Shown: one piece after another, positions 52,217 to 61,100 of the stretch
Layout: the number at the start of each line of letters is the position of its first letter
How positions within the stretch are numbered: the first letter of the stretch is position 1
Source of the DNA: Flavisolibacter longurius
GTDB taxonomy: Bacteria; Bacteroidota; Bacteroidia; Chitinophagales; Chitinophagaceae
Reading direction: 5' to 3'
Assembly: GCA_013327885.1 (NCBI GenBank)
Contig: JABUMY010000016.1
Span: 1 to 64,000 of the forward strand
DNA length: 64,000 nt
Position numbers and translations under genes: made by a program
Notes under the pieces: model-generated
The model's database searches: none
What the model saw: only the letters and a program-made list of their open reading frames with translations
What the model was told of the DNA's origin: nothing

Positions 52217-53854
52217 ATGAAAACAATAACGGGCAACCTGGTAGACATTTTCCAGCAAAAAATTTACCCGGCCGACATTCGCATGGAAGGCGGCCGCATT
52301 GTTGCCATTCAGCCGGCCGGCAACCCGGGTGAGGGGCTACCGTTTATTCTTCCGGGTTTTGTAGATGCGCATGTGCACATCGAAAGCTCCATGCTGATTC
52401 CTTCGGAGTTTGCCCGCCTTGCGGTTGTGCACGGAACGGTAGCCACGGTTAGCGACCCGCACGAAATTGCCAATGTCTGTGGCAGCAAAGGCGTGGAATT
52501 TATGATCGACAACGGTGAAACCGTTCCGTTTAAATTCAACTTTGGTGCCCCCAGTTGCGTGCCGGCAACCGTGTTTGAAACCGCGGGTGCAGCCCTTGAC
52601 AGCAAGGCGGTGGAAAGCCTGCTGCAACGGGAAGATGTGCTTTACCTGAGCGAGATGATGAACTTTCCCGGTGTGCTGAACGGCGATACCGAAGTGGCGC
52701 AGAAGATCGCAGCCGCACAGAAATGGAACAAACCTGTGGACGGCCATGCGCCGGGTCTTCGCGGTGAAGCCGCAAAGCAATACATCGACGCCGGCATCTC
52801 TACCGATCACGAATGTTTTACCGCAGAAGAAGCGTTGGAGAAACTGCAATACGGCATGAAGATCCTGGTGCGGGAAGGCAGCGCCGCCAAAAATTTTGAA
52901 GCACTGATCCACTTGTTACACGACCACCCGGAAAAGATGATGTTCTGCACCGATGACATGCACCCGGATAGTTTGGTGGAAGGGCACATCAACCGCTTGT
53001 GTGCAAGGGCCGTGGCCAAAGGCATCGATGTGTTCAAGGTATTGCGGGCTGCCTGCGTGAACCCTGTAGAGCACTACAAATTAAAAGTGGGACTGCTGCG
53101 GCAGAATGATTTTGCAGACTTTATCGTGGTTAAGGACCTGGCGCATTTTGAGGTGCTGCAAACCTATGTCAACGGTGAGTTGGTGGCTGAAAAGGGAAAG
53201 ACGCTGATCGGGCGGAAGCCCTTGCCTCTTGGCAGTATCGTCAATAACTTTCATTGTGCGCCAAAGGTGCCGGAAGATTTTGCTGTGCCTTTTTCCGGCG
53301 AAGAAAAGATCCCGGTGATTGAAGCCCTGGATGGACAACTCATCACCACAAAGCTTTTTGTGGCACCCAGGGTAGAAGCGGAGAACATCGTAGCGGATGT
53401 TGCTGCCGATGTATTGAAAATTGTTGTGGTGAACCGCTACAAAACAGCGCCGGTAGCCAAAGCGTTTATCAAAAATTTTGGTTTGAAAAGAGGCGCCATT
53501 GCGTCTTCCGTGGCACATGACTCGCACAACATTGTAGCCGTTGGTGTGGATGATGAAAGCATCTGCCGTGCAGTGAACCTGGTGATCCCAAAAGAAGGCG
53601 GCGTCAGTTGTGTTGGGAGCCAAGGGGAAAGCATACTGGGTTTGCCGGTAGCGGGCCTCATGAGCACCAGTGATGGGTATCAAATTGCGGAGGAATATGC
53701 GGCAATTGACAAAGCGGCCAAAGGCCTCGGTAGTACTCTTTCCGCACCGTACATGACACTTTCGTTTATGGCCTTACTGGTAATACCGCACCTAAAGCTC
53801 AGTGACCTTGGCCTGTTTGATGGCGATGATTTCAGGTTTGTAACGCCGCTGTAG
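52217..53854 (+). CDS. ade: adenine deaminase
   Basis: Ade hydrolyses adenine to hypoxanthine and ammonia in purine salvage, using a bimetal centre. The 545-residue amidohydrolase has the metal site in [11 protein letters not shown], then [32 protein letters not shown], and DDMHPDSL. The C-terminal adenine_deam_C domain contains [15 protein letters not shown]. Start ATG 52217 gives the usual short N-terminal strand ([12 protein letters not shown]). It is a stand-alone gene. Confidence 0.95.
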   Translation: MKTITGNLVDIFQQKIYPADIRMEGGRIVAIQPAGNPGEGLPFILPGFVDAHVHIESSMLIPSEFARLAVVHGTVATVSDPHEIANVCGSKGVEFMIDNGETVPFKFNFGAPSCVPATVFETAGAALDSKAVESLLQREDVLYLSEMMNFPGVLNGDTEVAQKIAAAQKWNKPVDGHAPGLRGEAAKQYIDAGISTDHECFTAEEALEKLQYGMKILVREGSAAKNFEALIHLLHDHPEKMMFCTDDMHPDSLVEGHINRLCARAVAKGIDVFKVLRAACVNPVEHYKLKVGLLRQNDFADFIVVKDLAHFEVLQTYVNGELVAEKGKTLIGRKPLPLGSIVNNFHCAPKVPEDFAVPFSGEEKIPVIEALDGQLITTKLFVAPRVEAENIVADVAADVLKIVVVNRYKTAPVAKAFIKNFGLKRGAIASSVAHDSHNIVAVGVDDESICRAVNLVIPKEGGVSCVGSQGESILGLPVAGLMSTSDGYQIAEEYAAIDKAAKGLGSTLSAPYMTLSFMALLVIPHLKLSDLGLFDGDDFRFVTPL

Positions 53855-53914
53855 CAATCGGTGCATCCAAATGGCCAGCCATAGTATTGTCGTATATTTA
53901 AACAAACCAATACG

Positions 53915-54703
53915 ATGGCTGACAACTTCTTCCTGGTGCTCGCCGCCATTCTGCTCCTGCCGGTGATACCGGCCTACATTATTTATAAATTTTTGCCGCC
54001 CAGCGATACCGATGTGAGGGGACCTTACAAAGGGCTATCGCTAAAACTAAAAGGAGCCTTCGCCGGTTATTTTTTATTGGTGATCGTAGGCCTGGCGTTG
54101 CAATACACGGTGATGAACAACAAGCAGCAAAAACAAATTGAGGCTCTGCAACGCGATGTGCAGCACAAAGACACCGCCATTGCGCAGTTGCAGGCCCAGA
54201 TAGCGGCATCGGCCAACCCGGTGATCGACTGGCACATCAAAGGCGCTGTTACACCGGTAAGGGAAGGCACCCGCTTTTTTTACGACGACGGCACCACCCG
54301 CAACGATCCCGATGGCAGTTTTGACCTGATCAAACGGGCCATTGCCAAAGAAGGAAAAGCGTCGCCACCCACATGGGTTTGTATTTACAACAACAACACG
54401 GGCTCCCGTGTTATAAGCCTGAACCGCGAAAGGGGGCATCCGGACTTGGCTGCTTTTAACGTGGAGTTTGACGACCAAAAACACGAGATCCACATCAAGC
54501 GACCCATCGACATCAACAGCATCGAAAAAGACAGCATTGTTGCCGTGGCCAATTTTATAGAAAAGAACGCGGCGCTCAAAACAGAGGTACAGCGTATCGA
54601 CCCTTCCTTCCTGGGAAAAGCTGACAAGATCCGTGAAGAAAAAATGGTGACCAAGGCAGCACTGCAGCAGTTCAACAATGCCCAGCAAAAACGCACCCAG
54701 TAA
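53915..54703 (+). CDS. uncharacterised membrane-anchored protein
   Basis: This 262-residue protein has two N-terminal hydrophobic segments (about 5-27 and 47-67). A short coiled coil follows (QQKQIEALQRDVQHKDTAIA, 71-95). Then comes a soluble domain that may be beta-rich (VIDWHIKGAVTPVREGTRFFYDDG and DQKHEIHIKRPIDI). I recognise no family. Topology suggests a cell-envelope scaffold or sensor with the C-terminal domain in the periplasm or cytoplasm, but no function is assigned. Confidence 0.7.
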   Translation: MADNFFLVLAAILLLPVIPAYIIYKFLPPSDTDVRGPYKGLSLKLKGAFAGYFLLVIVGLALQYTVMNNKQQKQIEALQRDVQHKDTAIAQLQAQIAASANPVIDWHIKGAVTPVREGTRFFYDDGTTRNDPDGSFDLIKRAIAKEGKASPPTWVCIYNNNTGSRVISLNRERGHPDLAAFNVEFDDQKHEIHIKRPIDINSIEKDSIVAVANFIEKNAALKTEVQRIDPSFLGKADKIREEKMVTKAALQQFNNAQQKRTQ

Positions 54704-54710
54704 TTCCTTG

Positions 54711-54738
54711 CATATTGCGCATTGCTTATTGTCTATTG
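54711..54738. repeat. 7-bp tandem repeat, four units
   Basis: CATATTG, CGCATTG, CTTATTG and TCTATTG follow without gaps between the 53915 gene and the anmK stop. Only ATTG is invariant. This could be chance, but the unit phase is perfect. Confidence 0.45.
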
Positions 54739-54740
54739 AA

Positions 54741-55844
54741 CTACGCTTCCTGCCCGATCCACAGCGCACCGCCAATGCTGCCACGCTGTGCACCGGTAAC
54801 TGACGACAGCACCGTGTACTCCTGCCGCCAGCGCAGCACACCAATAAAGGCCATGATCAGGGCTTCTTTGTACTGCACCAGGTTCTCATCGGGTACAATC
54901 ACTTCAATGCCCAACGGTTTCAGTGATTCGGAAAGTTGTTGCACCAAAAACGTATTGAAAGCACCACCGCCGGTGACGAGTAGTTTGGGGTTTGGCGTTT
55001 GGGGTTTGGCGTTGGAGGCAGCGTGTTGCTGAATGGCAATGGTTAGCTGTTGCACGATGTGCGCCACATAGGTACGCAGGGCATCTTGTGTAGAAAGACC
55101 GGCTGCTTCTACCAGCGGAAACACTTCGTCGGTGCCAAACTGGTTGGCAAGGGATTTTGGGTAGGCCTGACCGTAATATGGCAGGGCGTTTAACTGTTGC
55201 AGCAGGGTTTCGTTTACAGCGCCTCCGCTGGCCATTTTGCCGCCGGCATCATATTCCTTGCCTTCTTTGGCACTTAGCAGGTTCAGCACACGGTTGGCCG
55301 GGCAGATATCGTATGCAATGTAGTTGTCGCCATCACGAAACGAAAGATTGGCAATGCCGCCAATGTTCAAATAATAGTCATAATCTTTCAGCAAATACTT
55401 TTCGCCAATGGGTACAATGGGAGCACCTTGTCCGCCGAAAGCCACATCCAGTGCCCGCAGGTCGCTTACAACGGGCAGCCCGGTTTCGGCAGCAATGGCC
55501 GCACCGTCGCCTATCTGCGCCGTCATTTTTGGCGGTACATGAAAAGTAGTATGGCCATGCGAAGCAATCAGTCCTACTTTGAAATGAAGACTGTTTTCAT
55601 CAATAAAACGAACCACTTCTTTTCCCAGGTAATGTCCGTATTCGGCATGCAGCAACTTGTAATTCAGCGCCGTCAAAGCCGTAGCGGTCTGCAGCTTTTG
55701 CTTCCATTCGTTTGTGTAGGGGTAGCAGTCTGCGGCAACAATGTCAAAACTCCAGGCCCCGCCCTGGTGAAGAAATTCGGCAAACACAATATCCAGTCCA
55801 TCCAGCGAACTGCCACTCATCAAACCAATAGCTCTGTATAACAT
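54741..55844 (-). CDS. anmK: anhydro-N-acetylmuramic acid kinase
   Basis: AnmK phosphorylates and opens 1,6-anhydro-MurNAc to MurNAc-6-phosphate in peptidoglycan recycling. The 367-residue protein has the start GLMSGSSLDGLDIVF, the SHGHTTFH and QIGDGAAIAAETGLPVVSD segments, and LLVTGGGAFNTFL in the C-terminal part. A 14-bp sequence is repeated 2.3 times within codons for NAKPQTPNPK (54983-55010), just before the last of these, suggesting a repeat has entered the gene without breaking the frame. It is divergent from upp. Confidence 0.93.
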   Translation of the reverse strand: MLYRAIGLMSGSSLDGLDIVFAEFLHQGGAWSFDIVAADCYPYTNEWKQKLQTATALTALNYKLLHAEYGHYLGKEVVRFIDENSLHFKVGLIASHGHTTFHVPPKMTAQIGDGAAIAAETGLPVVSDLRALDVAFGGQGAPIVPIGEKYLLKDYDYYLNIGGIANLSFRDGDNYIAYDICPANRVLNLLSAKEGKEYDAGGKMASGGAVNETLLQQLNALPYYGQAYPKSLANQFGTDEVFPLVEAAGLSTQDALRTYVAHIVQQLTIAIQQHAASNAKPQTPNPKLLVTGGGAFNTFLVQQLSESLKPLGIEVIVPDENLVQYKEALIMAFIGVLRWRQEYTVLSSVTGAQRGSIGGALWIGQEA

Positions 55845-55900
55845 AATTTCTGTTTTCTAGTTTGGGAATTCTAATTTCGCGAAGGTAGAAATTCAAAGCA

Positions 55901-56551
55901 ATGGTGATCAATCTAAGTAAAGAACATTCGCTGGTAAGCAATTGGGTGGCAGAATTGCGTGATGTAACGGTGCAGGGTGACCGCATGCGTTTCCGGCGCA
56001 ACCTGGAGCGAATCGGCGAAGTGGCCGCGTTTGAGATCAGCCGGCGCCTGCCTTACGTGGAAAAAGAACTTCAAACCCCCATGGGTACCGCTGTTTGCGA
56101 AGTGCTGGAAGAGCAACCCGTGCTCACCACCATCCTGCGGGCCGGCCTCGCCCTTCACAATGGCTTGCTTAGTTATTTCGACAAGGCCGACAATGCTTTC
56201 GTTTCTGCCTACCGCAAGCACAGGCCCGACGGCAGCTTTGAGATCATGCTGGAATACCTTTCCTGTCCCGAGATCGATGGCCGTACGCTCATCATCTCCG
56301 ATCCCATGCTGGCCACCGGCGCCTCGCTGGTAAAGACCATTGAATATTTAAAAGAAGAGGGTTTGCCCAAAGCCATTCACATCGTAACGGCTATTGCCTG
56401 CACGGTTGGAATTGAATACTTACGCCTGCATGTTCCGGAGGCTACAATCTGGTGCGGCGCCATCGACGACGAGCTGACCGCAAAAGGCTATATCGTGCCC
56501 GGACTGGGCGATGCCGGCGATCTGGCATTTGGCACCAAGGTGCAGTCCTGA
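55901..56551 (+). CDS. upp: uracil phosphoribosyltransferase
   Basis: Upp makes UMP from uracil and PRPP in pyrimidine salvage. The 216-residue protein has the family features ILRAGLALHNGLLSYFD near the middle, the PRPP loop SDPMLATGASLVKTIEYL, and the C-terminal GLGDAGDLAFGTK. Divergent from anmK with a 56-bp gap. The next gene begins 62 bp further on. Confidence 0.95.
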   Translation: MVINLSKEHSLVSNWVAELRDVTVQGDRMRFRRNLERIGEVAAFEISRRLPYVEKELQTPMGTAVCEVLEEQPVLTTILRAGLALHNGLLSYFDKADNAFVSAYRKHRPDGSFEIMLEYLSCPEIDGRTLIISDPMLATGASLVKTIEYLKEEGLPKAIHIVTAIACTVGIEYLRLHVPEATIWCGAIDDELTAKGYIVPGLGDAGDLAFGTKVQS

Positions 56552-56613
56552 CAAAAATAATTCTTCCATTTCAGGCCTTTTTTTCCGTAATTTACTCTCA
56601 CTTTCGTATCGAA

Positions 56614-57624
56614 ATGAGAAAAACTGTCTGCTTTATTGTGCTTATCGCTGTGTGGAAGCTTGCGAGTGCCCAGGATCCGAACTTCTCCCAATTCTTTGCT
56701 TCGCCGCTTACGCTGAACCCTGCCCTTACGGGGAAATTCGACGGGGTTGTCCGCGTCGCCGGTAACTACCGCAACCAATGGCCTACCATCAACAATGCGT
56801 TTACAACATATACGGCTTCTATCGACGCTGGCATCCTGAAAAATAACATTCCGCAGTTTGACCAGTTTGGCGTGGGCCTCCTGGCTTTTTCCGACAAAAG
56901 CGGCAACGGCGCCCTGCAAAATAATTTTTTGGGCATCTCCACGGCCTATCACAAAGCGCTGGACGAAAATGGCTACAACCAGTTTGGCCTTGGTTTCCAG
57001 GGAACTTTTGTAAGCAAAACGCTCAATGTAAACGGGCTGCATTTTGAAGACATGTTGCGGTCGGATGGCTTTACGGGTATCACCACCGAATCATTCTCCA
57101 ATACAAACATGAACGTTTCGTATTTCGACCTGAACGTGGGCATGCTGTTCAACGGTTCTACCGATGGCGCCAACAACTATTACGTTGGTGCTTCGATGTA
57201 CCATGTTACCCGCCCGAAAGAATCTTTCCAGGAAGGCAGTTATATCAAAGACCCGAGGGTGACCATCCAGGCCGGGGGCATGCTGCCGCTGGCAGAAGAA
57301 AACGCCGTTCACTTTAGTGCGATTCACAGCCGGCAGGCCGGTGCGGTCAATACTGTTTTTGGCGGGGCGTACATGCTGAACCTGAACAACGATCCCGAAC
57401 GCATCACCAATTTGTACCTGGGCAGCTGGTTTCGCCTGGGCGATGCGGCCATTCCTTACATCGGGCTCGAAGTGGGCTCTTTGCGTTTTGGCGGCAGCTA
57501 CGATGTCAACACTTCTTCGCTGAAGCCCGGCTCCAACATGCGGGGCGGTGCCGAATTTTCCCTCATCTACGTGAAAAAGCCATACGACCCGTTTGCCAAA
57601 AAGCTGAACTGCCCGAAATTCTGA
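56614..57624 (+). CDS. PorP/SprF family type IX secretion system membrane protein
   Basis: These outer-membrane proteins act in gliding or type IX secretion in Bacteroidota. The 336-residue protein has a signal peptide (MRKTVCFIVLIAVWKLASAQ). Typical family start DPNFSQFFASPLTLNPALTG and YRNQWPTINNAFTTY follow, with beta-barrel-like aromatic alternation to the end. A longer in-frame reading from 56452 would start inside upp; ATG 56614 directly precedes the signal peptide. A strong terminator lies 85 bp downstream. Confidence 0.93.
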   Translation: MRKTVCFIVLIAVWKLASAQDPNFSQFFASPLTLNPALTGKFDGVVRVAGNYRNQWPTINNAFTTYTASIDAGILKNNIPQFDQFGVGLLAFSDKSGNGALQNNFLGISTAYHKALDENGYNQFGLGFQGTFVSKTLNVNGLHFEDMLRSDGFTGITTESFSNTNMNVSYFDLNVGMLFNGSTDGANNYYVGASMYHVTRPKESFQEGSYIKDPRVTIQAGGMLPLAEENAVHFSAIHSRQAGAVNTVFGGAYMLNLNNDPERITNLYLGSWFRLGDAAIPYIGLEVGSLRFGGSYDVNTSSLKPGSNMRGGAEFSLIYVKKPYDPFAKKLNCPKF

Positions 57625-57708
57625 TTTACCTGTCGATTAGAAGGGCTGACGTAACCTAGTCTGGTTTATATATTACCTTTTGTTACTTAGCAGAATGTTG
57701 CCTTGCCA

Positions 57709-57745
57709 GGCATTCCATATCTGGGAGATATGGAATGCCTTTTTT
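57709..57745 (+). terminator. intrinsic terminator downstream of the PorP-like gene
   Basis: A 14-bp perfect stem (57709-57722 with 57726-57739) and GGG loop, followed by six T. It is one of the strongest in the window. Confidence 0.85.
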
Positions 57746-57777
57746 GCTGAATAGAATTACAGAACGTAAAAGTGTGA

Positions 57778-57814
57778 TTATTTCATTTTCTTCCACTGGA
57801 AGAAAATGAAATAA
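57778..57814. repeat. 37-bp perfect palindrome
   Basis: Two 18-bp arms (57778-57795 and 57797-57814) are exact inverse copies around a single central C at 57796. The arms are AT-rich with a TCTTCCA core. There is no loop, so this is more likely a protein site, a cruciform or a recombination product than an RNA hairpin. Confidence 0.8.
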
Positions 57815-57870
57815 CAAATCTTCGATTGCAACGAAAGTTAAATAGCAGTACTTCTGCTGAGTAAAAAACA

Positions 57871-57902
57871 AAAATGCCTGTCATCAGCGACAGGCATTTT
57901 TT
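57871..57902 (-). terminator. bidirectional terminator downstream of the SLC13 gene
   Basis: AAAATGCCTGTC (57871-57882) and GACAGGCATTTT (57889-57900) form a perfect 12-bp stem with A or T runs on both sides. On the minus strand it lies 69 bp past the SLC13 stop. It can also act on the plus strand. It resembles the crt-operon terminator at 47898. Confidence 0.8.
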
Positions 57903-57964
57903 ATTATAGAAAACGTATTGTTCGAAAAAAGATGGCTGGTCAAAAAGTTTGATCAACCTTAGTC

Positions 57965-57985
57965 TCCCCTTTAGGGGGACAGGGG
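57965..57985. repeat. copy of the C-rich gene-end repeat covering the SLC13 stop codon
   Basis: TCCCCTTTAGGGGGACAGGGG matches the flanks of the crtZ downstream region. Read leftward it encodes the last residues (Pro-Leu-Ser-Pro) and stop codon of the transporter gene. Confidence 0.65.
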
Positions 57986-59455
57986 AAAAATCAGCGGCAA
58001 CAGCAGCCAGCAAAACAGGGTGATAAGTATCACGGAAATGATGTTCATGATAAAACCAACCTTTGTCATGTGCTTTAGCTTGATATACCCGCTGGAGAAC
58101 GCGATGGCGTTGGGCGGTGTGCCCATGGGCAGCATGCTGGCACAGGATGCCGCCAGCGTCATGGGGATGCCCAGGAGCAAAGGGTGAACCTGGGCCGCTT
58201 CCGCCAGACCCGCCACCACCGGTGCAAATACAATCACCTGCGCCACGTTGCTCATCACTTCCGAAACAAACAGCGAGATCACCGTTACCAGGAAAATCAG
58301 CATAAACGTGCTGAAGCCAAACTGCGCAAACCATTTTCCTAATTGCTCGATCAGGCCCACATTTTCAAGCGCTGTAGCCAGGGCAATACCGCCACCAAAA
58401 AGCAGGAGGATGCCCCAGGCCATTTTCCGGGTATCGCTCCACTCTAAAAGTGCTTCGCCTTTTTTATCACCGGGTGTAATAAACAGCGCCGTGGCGCCCA
58501 TGATGGCAATCATGTTGTCGTCCAGTTTCAGCGGGCCTATTTTATTGAGCAGGTCTTTTGTGATCCAAAGGAGTGCCGTTACAAGAAAAATGGCAAACAC
58601 TCTTTTTTCGGGTTTGGTGAAGGGTCCCAGCGCCGCCAGTTCTTTGGTGATGATGTCGCCGGTGGCACTGTCGTTTTTCATGCCGTTGGGATAAAGCCAT
58701 TTTACCATCACCAGGTAAAGAATGCCCATCAGCAGGAGCGACAGCGGCAGGCAAAGAAGTATCCAGTCGGCAAACGCAATGGTTTCGTTGTAGCGTTTAT
58801 TATAAAAGCCGGCATAAGCTACGTTGGGTGGTGTGCCAATGATGGTGGCCACACCGCCAAAGTTGGAGGCCAGTGCAATGGCGATCATAATGGACATGGC
58901 GAAGTTTGCCATGCCTTTTTTCCCGGCGTGGTTTTCTTCCATCACTTTTACCACCGACAAGGCAATCGGGAACATCATCATGGTGGTGGCTGTGTTGCTC
59001 AGCCACATGCTGATGGCGCCGGTGGAGATGATAAAGCCAAGAATAATACGGTCGCCGCTGGTGCCGGTGAGGCGAACAATGTTCAGTGCAATGCGCCGGT
59101 GCAGGTTCCATTTTTCAATGGCAAGTCCCAGCATAAATCCTCCCATGAACAAAAAGATCACCGGGTTGGCATAGGCGGCGGCTGTAGGGCCAATGGGCGC
59201 AATGCCAAAGAGCGGGAACAAGATAAGTGGGAGCAGGGCCACCACAGGCATGGGCAGGGCTTCGGTTACCCACAACCCGATCATAAGTGTAGCAAACGCA
59301 ATCACCAACGCCGCCTGGCTGGTTACGCCAAAAGGATTCAGGAAATAAACGACAACGGCCGCAATTACACAGAGCAATGCCAATACCTGCCTTGAAAATT
59401 TTACTTGCAACGGGAGAAATTTTGCCGAAGTACGATTGCAAAAACCAGAATTCAA
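57971..59455 (-). CDS. SLC13/DASS family anion:Na+ symporter
   Basis: This polytopic transporter of up to 494 residues has about 12 helices and the DASS signatures: SNTATTMMMFPIALSV (first SNT motif) and ASCASMLPMGTPPNAIAFSSGYI near the C-terminus. Such proteins take up di- or tricarboxylates or sulfate with Na+. The start is uncertain: TTG 59455 overlaps the upstream glycosylase stop by 3 bp, while TTG 59410 follows a TACTTCGG promoter-like box. The last four codons lie inside a dispersed repeat. Confidence 0.92.
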   Translation of the reverse strand: MNSGFCNRTSAKFLPLQVKFSRQVLALLCVIAAVVVYFLNPFGVTSQAALVIAFATLMIGLWVTEALPMPVVALLPLILFPLFGIAPIGPTAAAYANPVIFLFMGGFMLGLAIEKWNLHRRIALNIVRLTGTSGDRIILGFIISTGAISMWLSNTATTMMMFPIALSVVKVMEENHAGKKGMANFAMSIMIAIALASNFGGVATIIGTPPNVAYAGFYNKRYNETIAFADWILLCLPLSLLLMGILYLVMVKWLYPNGMKNDSATGDIITKELAALGPFTKPEKRVFAIFLVTALLWITKDLLNKIGPLKLDDNMIAIMGATALFITPGDKKGEALLEWSDTRKMAWGILLLFGGGIALATALENVGLIEQLGKWFAQFGFSTFMLIFLVTVISLFVSEVMSNVAQVIVFAPVVAGLAEAAQVHPLLLGIPMTLAASCASMLPMGTPPNAIAFSSGYIKLKHMTKVGFIMNIISVILITLFCWLLLPLIFPLSP

Positions 59456-60096
59456 AAATTGAGGCGACCGTTTTTTGTACCGACCTTTTTGGTGGCCGCT
59501 TTTTTTCCGCTGACATAAGGATTGTTCCGGATGTAAAACCGGTAGTGCCAGGCGGCATGGTCGCCAGCATAGTCAACGCCTATGCGGGGCGAAGAAATGA
59601 TGTCTTCGTCATGCACGGCAAAGCCATCATCGGCAATAAAAAGTTCATCACCTGTCAGGTCCGTACCGCATTGCGTGGTATGAAAACCAAACGCTTTGCC
59701 CACTCTTCCGGGCCCGCTGGTGATGGTATTGTCCCACGATTTTTTCCCGGTGCGCTGCAGCATGATCTCTTTTCCTTCGATGGGATCAACAGCCCTGATC
59801 AGGATCGCATGCGGAACGCCTTCGCCGGCGGTAACAATGTTGAACATCTGGTGAATGCCGTAGCAGAGATAAACGTAAGCACTGCCACCGTTGCCGTACA
59901 TCACTTCCGTTCGGTTTGTTCTTCCTTTGGATGCATGCGATGCCCTGTCCTGCTCACCGGCGTAGGCTTCGGTTTCCACAATGCGTCCCGAGGTCAGTTC
60001 GCCATGCAGGTCCGTGACCAATACTTTTCCAAGCAATTCTTTTGCAATGGTCACAACATCATCCCGCAGGTAAAATGAAAGGGGGAGTTTTTTCAT
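59452..60096 (-). CDS. mpg: DNA-3-methyladenine glycosylase (AAG/MPG family)
   Basis: This 214-residue enzyme excises alkylated purines. Key segments are AKELLGKVLVTDL, SGRIVETEAYAGEQDRASHA (with the catalytic Glu) and TEVMYGNGGSAYVYLCYGIHQMFNIV, then GPGRVGKAFG. The last part carries a basic tail (KKAATKKVGTKNGRLNF). It precedes the transporter gene with a 4-bp overlap of frames. It adds base-excision repair to the DNA-maintenance genes of this window. Confidence 0.95.
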   Translation of the reverse strand: MKKLPLSFYLRDDVVTIAKELLGKVLVTDLHGELTSGRIVETEAYAGEQDRASHASKGRTNRTEVMYGNGGSAYVYLCYGIHQMFNIVTAGEGVPHAILIRAVDPIEGKEIMLQRTGKKSWDNTITSGPGRVGKAFGFHTTQCGTDLTGDELFIADDGFAVHDEDIISSPRIGVDYAGDHAAWHYRFYIRNNPYVSGKKAATKKVGTKNGRLNF

Positions 60097-60106
60097 GCTC
60101 GTTTAG

Positions 60107-60138
60107 TTCACAAGTTTACAGGTTCACAAGTTCACCTG
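60107..60138. repeat. 8-bp tandem repeat (TTCACAAG words), four units
   Basis: TTCACAAG, TTTACAGG, TTCACAAG and TTCACCTG, directly upstream of mpg. A further ATTCACC doublet follows near 60200. Same word family as 51149-51188. Confidence 0.75.
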
Positions 60139-60248
60139 TTTATGTTCATAAATTGCGCCAGCAAAACGATGAATCAGTTAGTAATGCCTCGCATCACTCA
60201 CCATTCACCATTCACCTTTCCCGTATATTTACCGCTTAAATCTACGGC

Positions 60249-61037
60249 TTGCTCAAAGAGATCATCATTGCCATACAGTCTTTTTTTGAAGCGCACCAGT
60301 TCATCCGCAAGCACCGGCTGTGGAAGTGGATCCTGATTCCCGGGATTATTTACGCCATTCTTTTTATGGTGGGCATGTACACCTTCTGGAACTCTTCCGA
60401 CGCAGCCGTTACCTGGCTAAGCCGGCGCATCGGGCTGGAAACCTGGCTGCAAAAAGAACGCAGTGAGTGGCTGAGTTTTTTCTTTGTGATGGTGGGACTG
60501 ATCCTGCGACTGATCCTTGTCTTTTTTTATTTTTCCCTGTTCAAATTTTTGTTCCTTATCATCGGCTCGCCGGTGTTTGCCTACCTGAGCGAAAAAACAT
60601 CGAGCATTATTGAAGGCAAGGACTTCCCGTTTTCCTTCGGGCAATTGCTAAAGGATATTGTTCGCGGCATTCGGGTGGCGTTGCGCAATGCGTTGTGGCA
60701 AACGGTTTACCTTGTTGCCATCCTGCTCCTGTCGCTGGTGCCCGTAGTGGGTTGGGTAACACCACTTATCGGGCTTTTTATTGAATGCTATTATTATGGC
60801 TTTTCGATGCTCGACTACAGCCTGGAACGTAACCGCATGTCGGCTGCAGCAAGCATCGATTATATCGGTGCACACAAAGGACTCGCCATCGGCAATGGCC
60901 TCATGTTTTACCTCATGCATGGACTTATTATCGTTGGCTGGGTGCTGGCGCCGGCATACGCCGTTGTCGCTGCAACCTTAAGCTTGTACAAAGCGCAGCA
61001 ACCCGCCGTTCGCTACGAGCCCGGAACGATTCGATGA
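60249..61037 (+). CDS. EI24-domain membrane protein
   Basis: This 262-residue protein has the EI24/CysZ-like pattern. Membrane helices lie at about 28-48 (ILIPGIIYAILFMVGMY), 78-110, 155-180 and 215-245, with the motif GLFIECYYYGFSMLDYSLERNRMS between the last two. CysZ homologues transport sulfate; EI24 proteins otherwise have unclear roles. The start is TTG 60249 (LLKEII at the N-terminus), since no ATG lies before the first helix. Confidence 0.82.
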   Translation: MLKEIIIAIQSFFEAHQFIRKHRLWKWILIPGIIYAILFMVGMYTFWNSSDAAVTWLSRRIGLETWLQKERSEWLSFFFVMVGLILRLILVFFYFSLFKFLFLIIGSPVFAYLSEKTSSIIEGKDFPFSFGQLLKDIVRGIRVALRNALWQTVYLVAILLLSLVPVVGWVTPLIGLFIECYYYGFSMLDYSLERNRMSAAASIDYIGAHKGLAIGNGLMFYLMHGLIIVGWVLAPAYAVVAATLSLYKAQQPAVRYEPGTIR

Positions 61038-61100
61038 GACAGCGTAGGTGCGAAACAACAACAAAAAACTAAAAACCACAAACCAAAAACTTCTCTCCGC

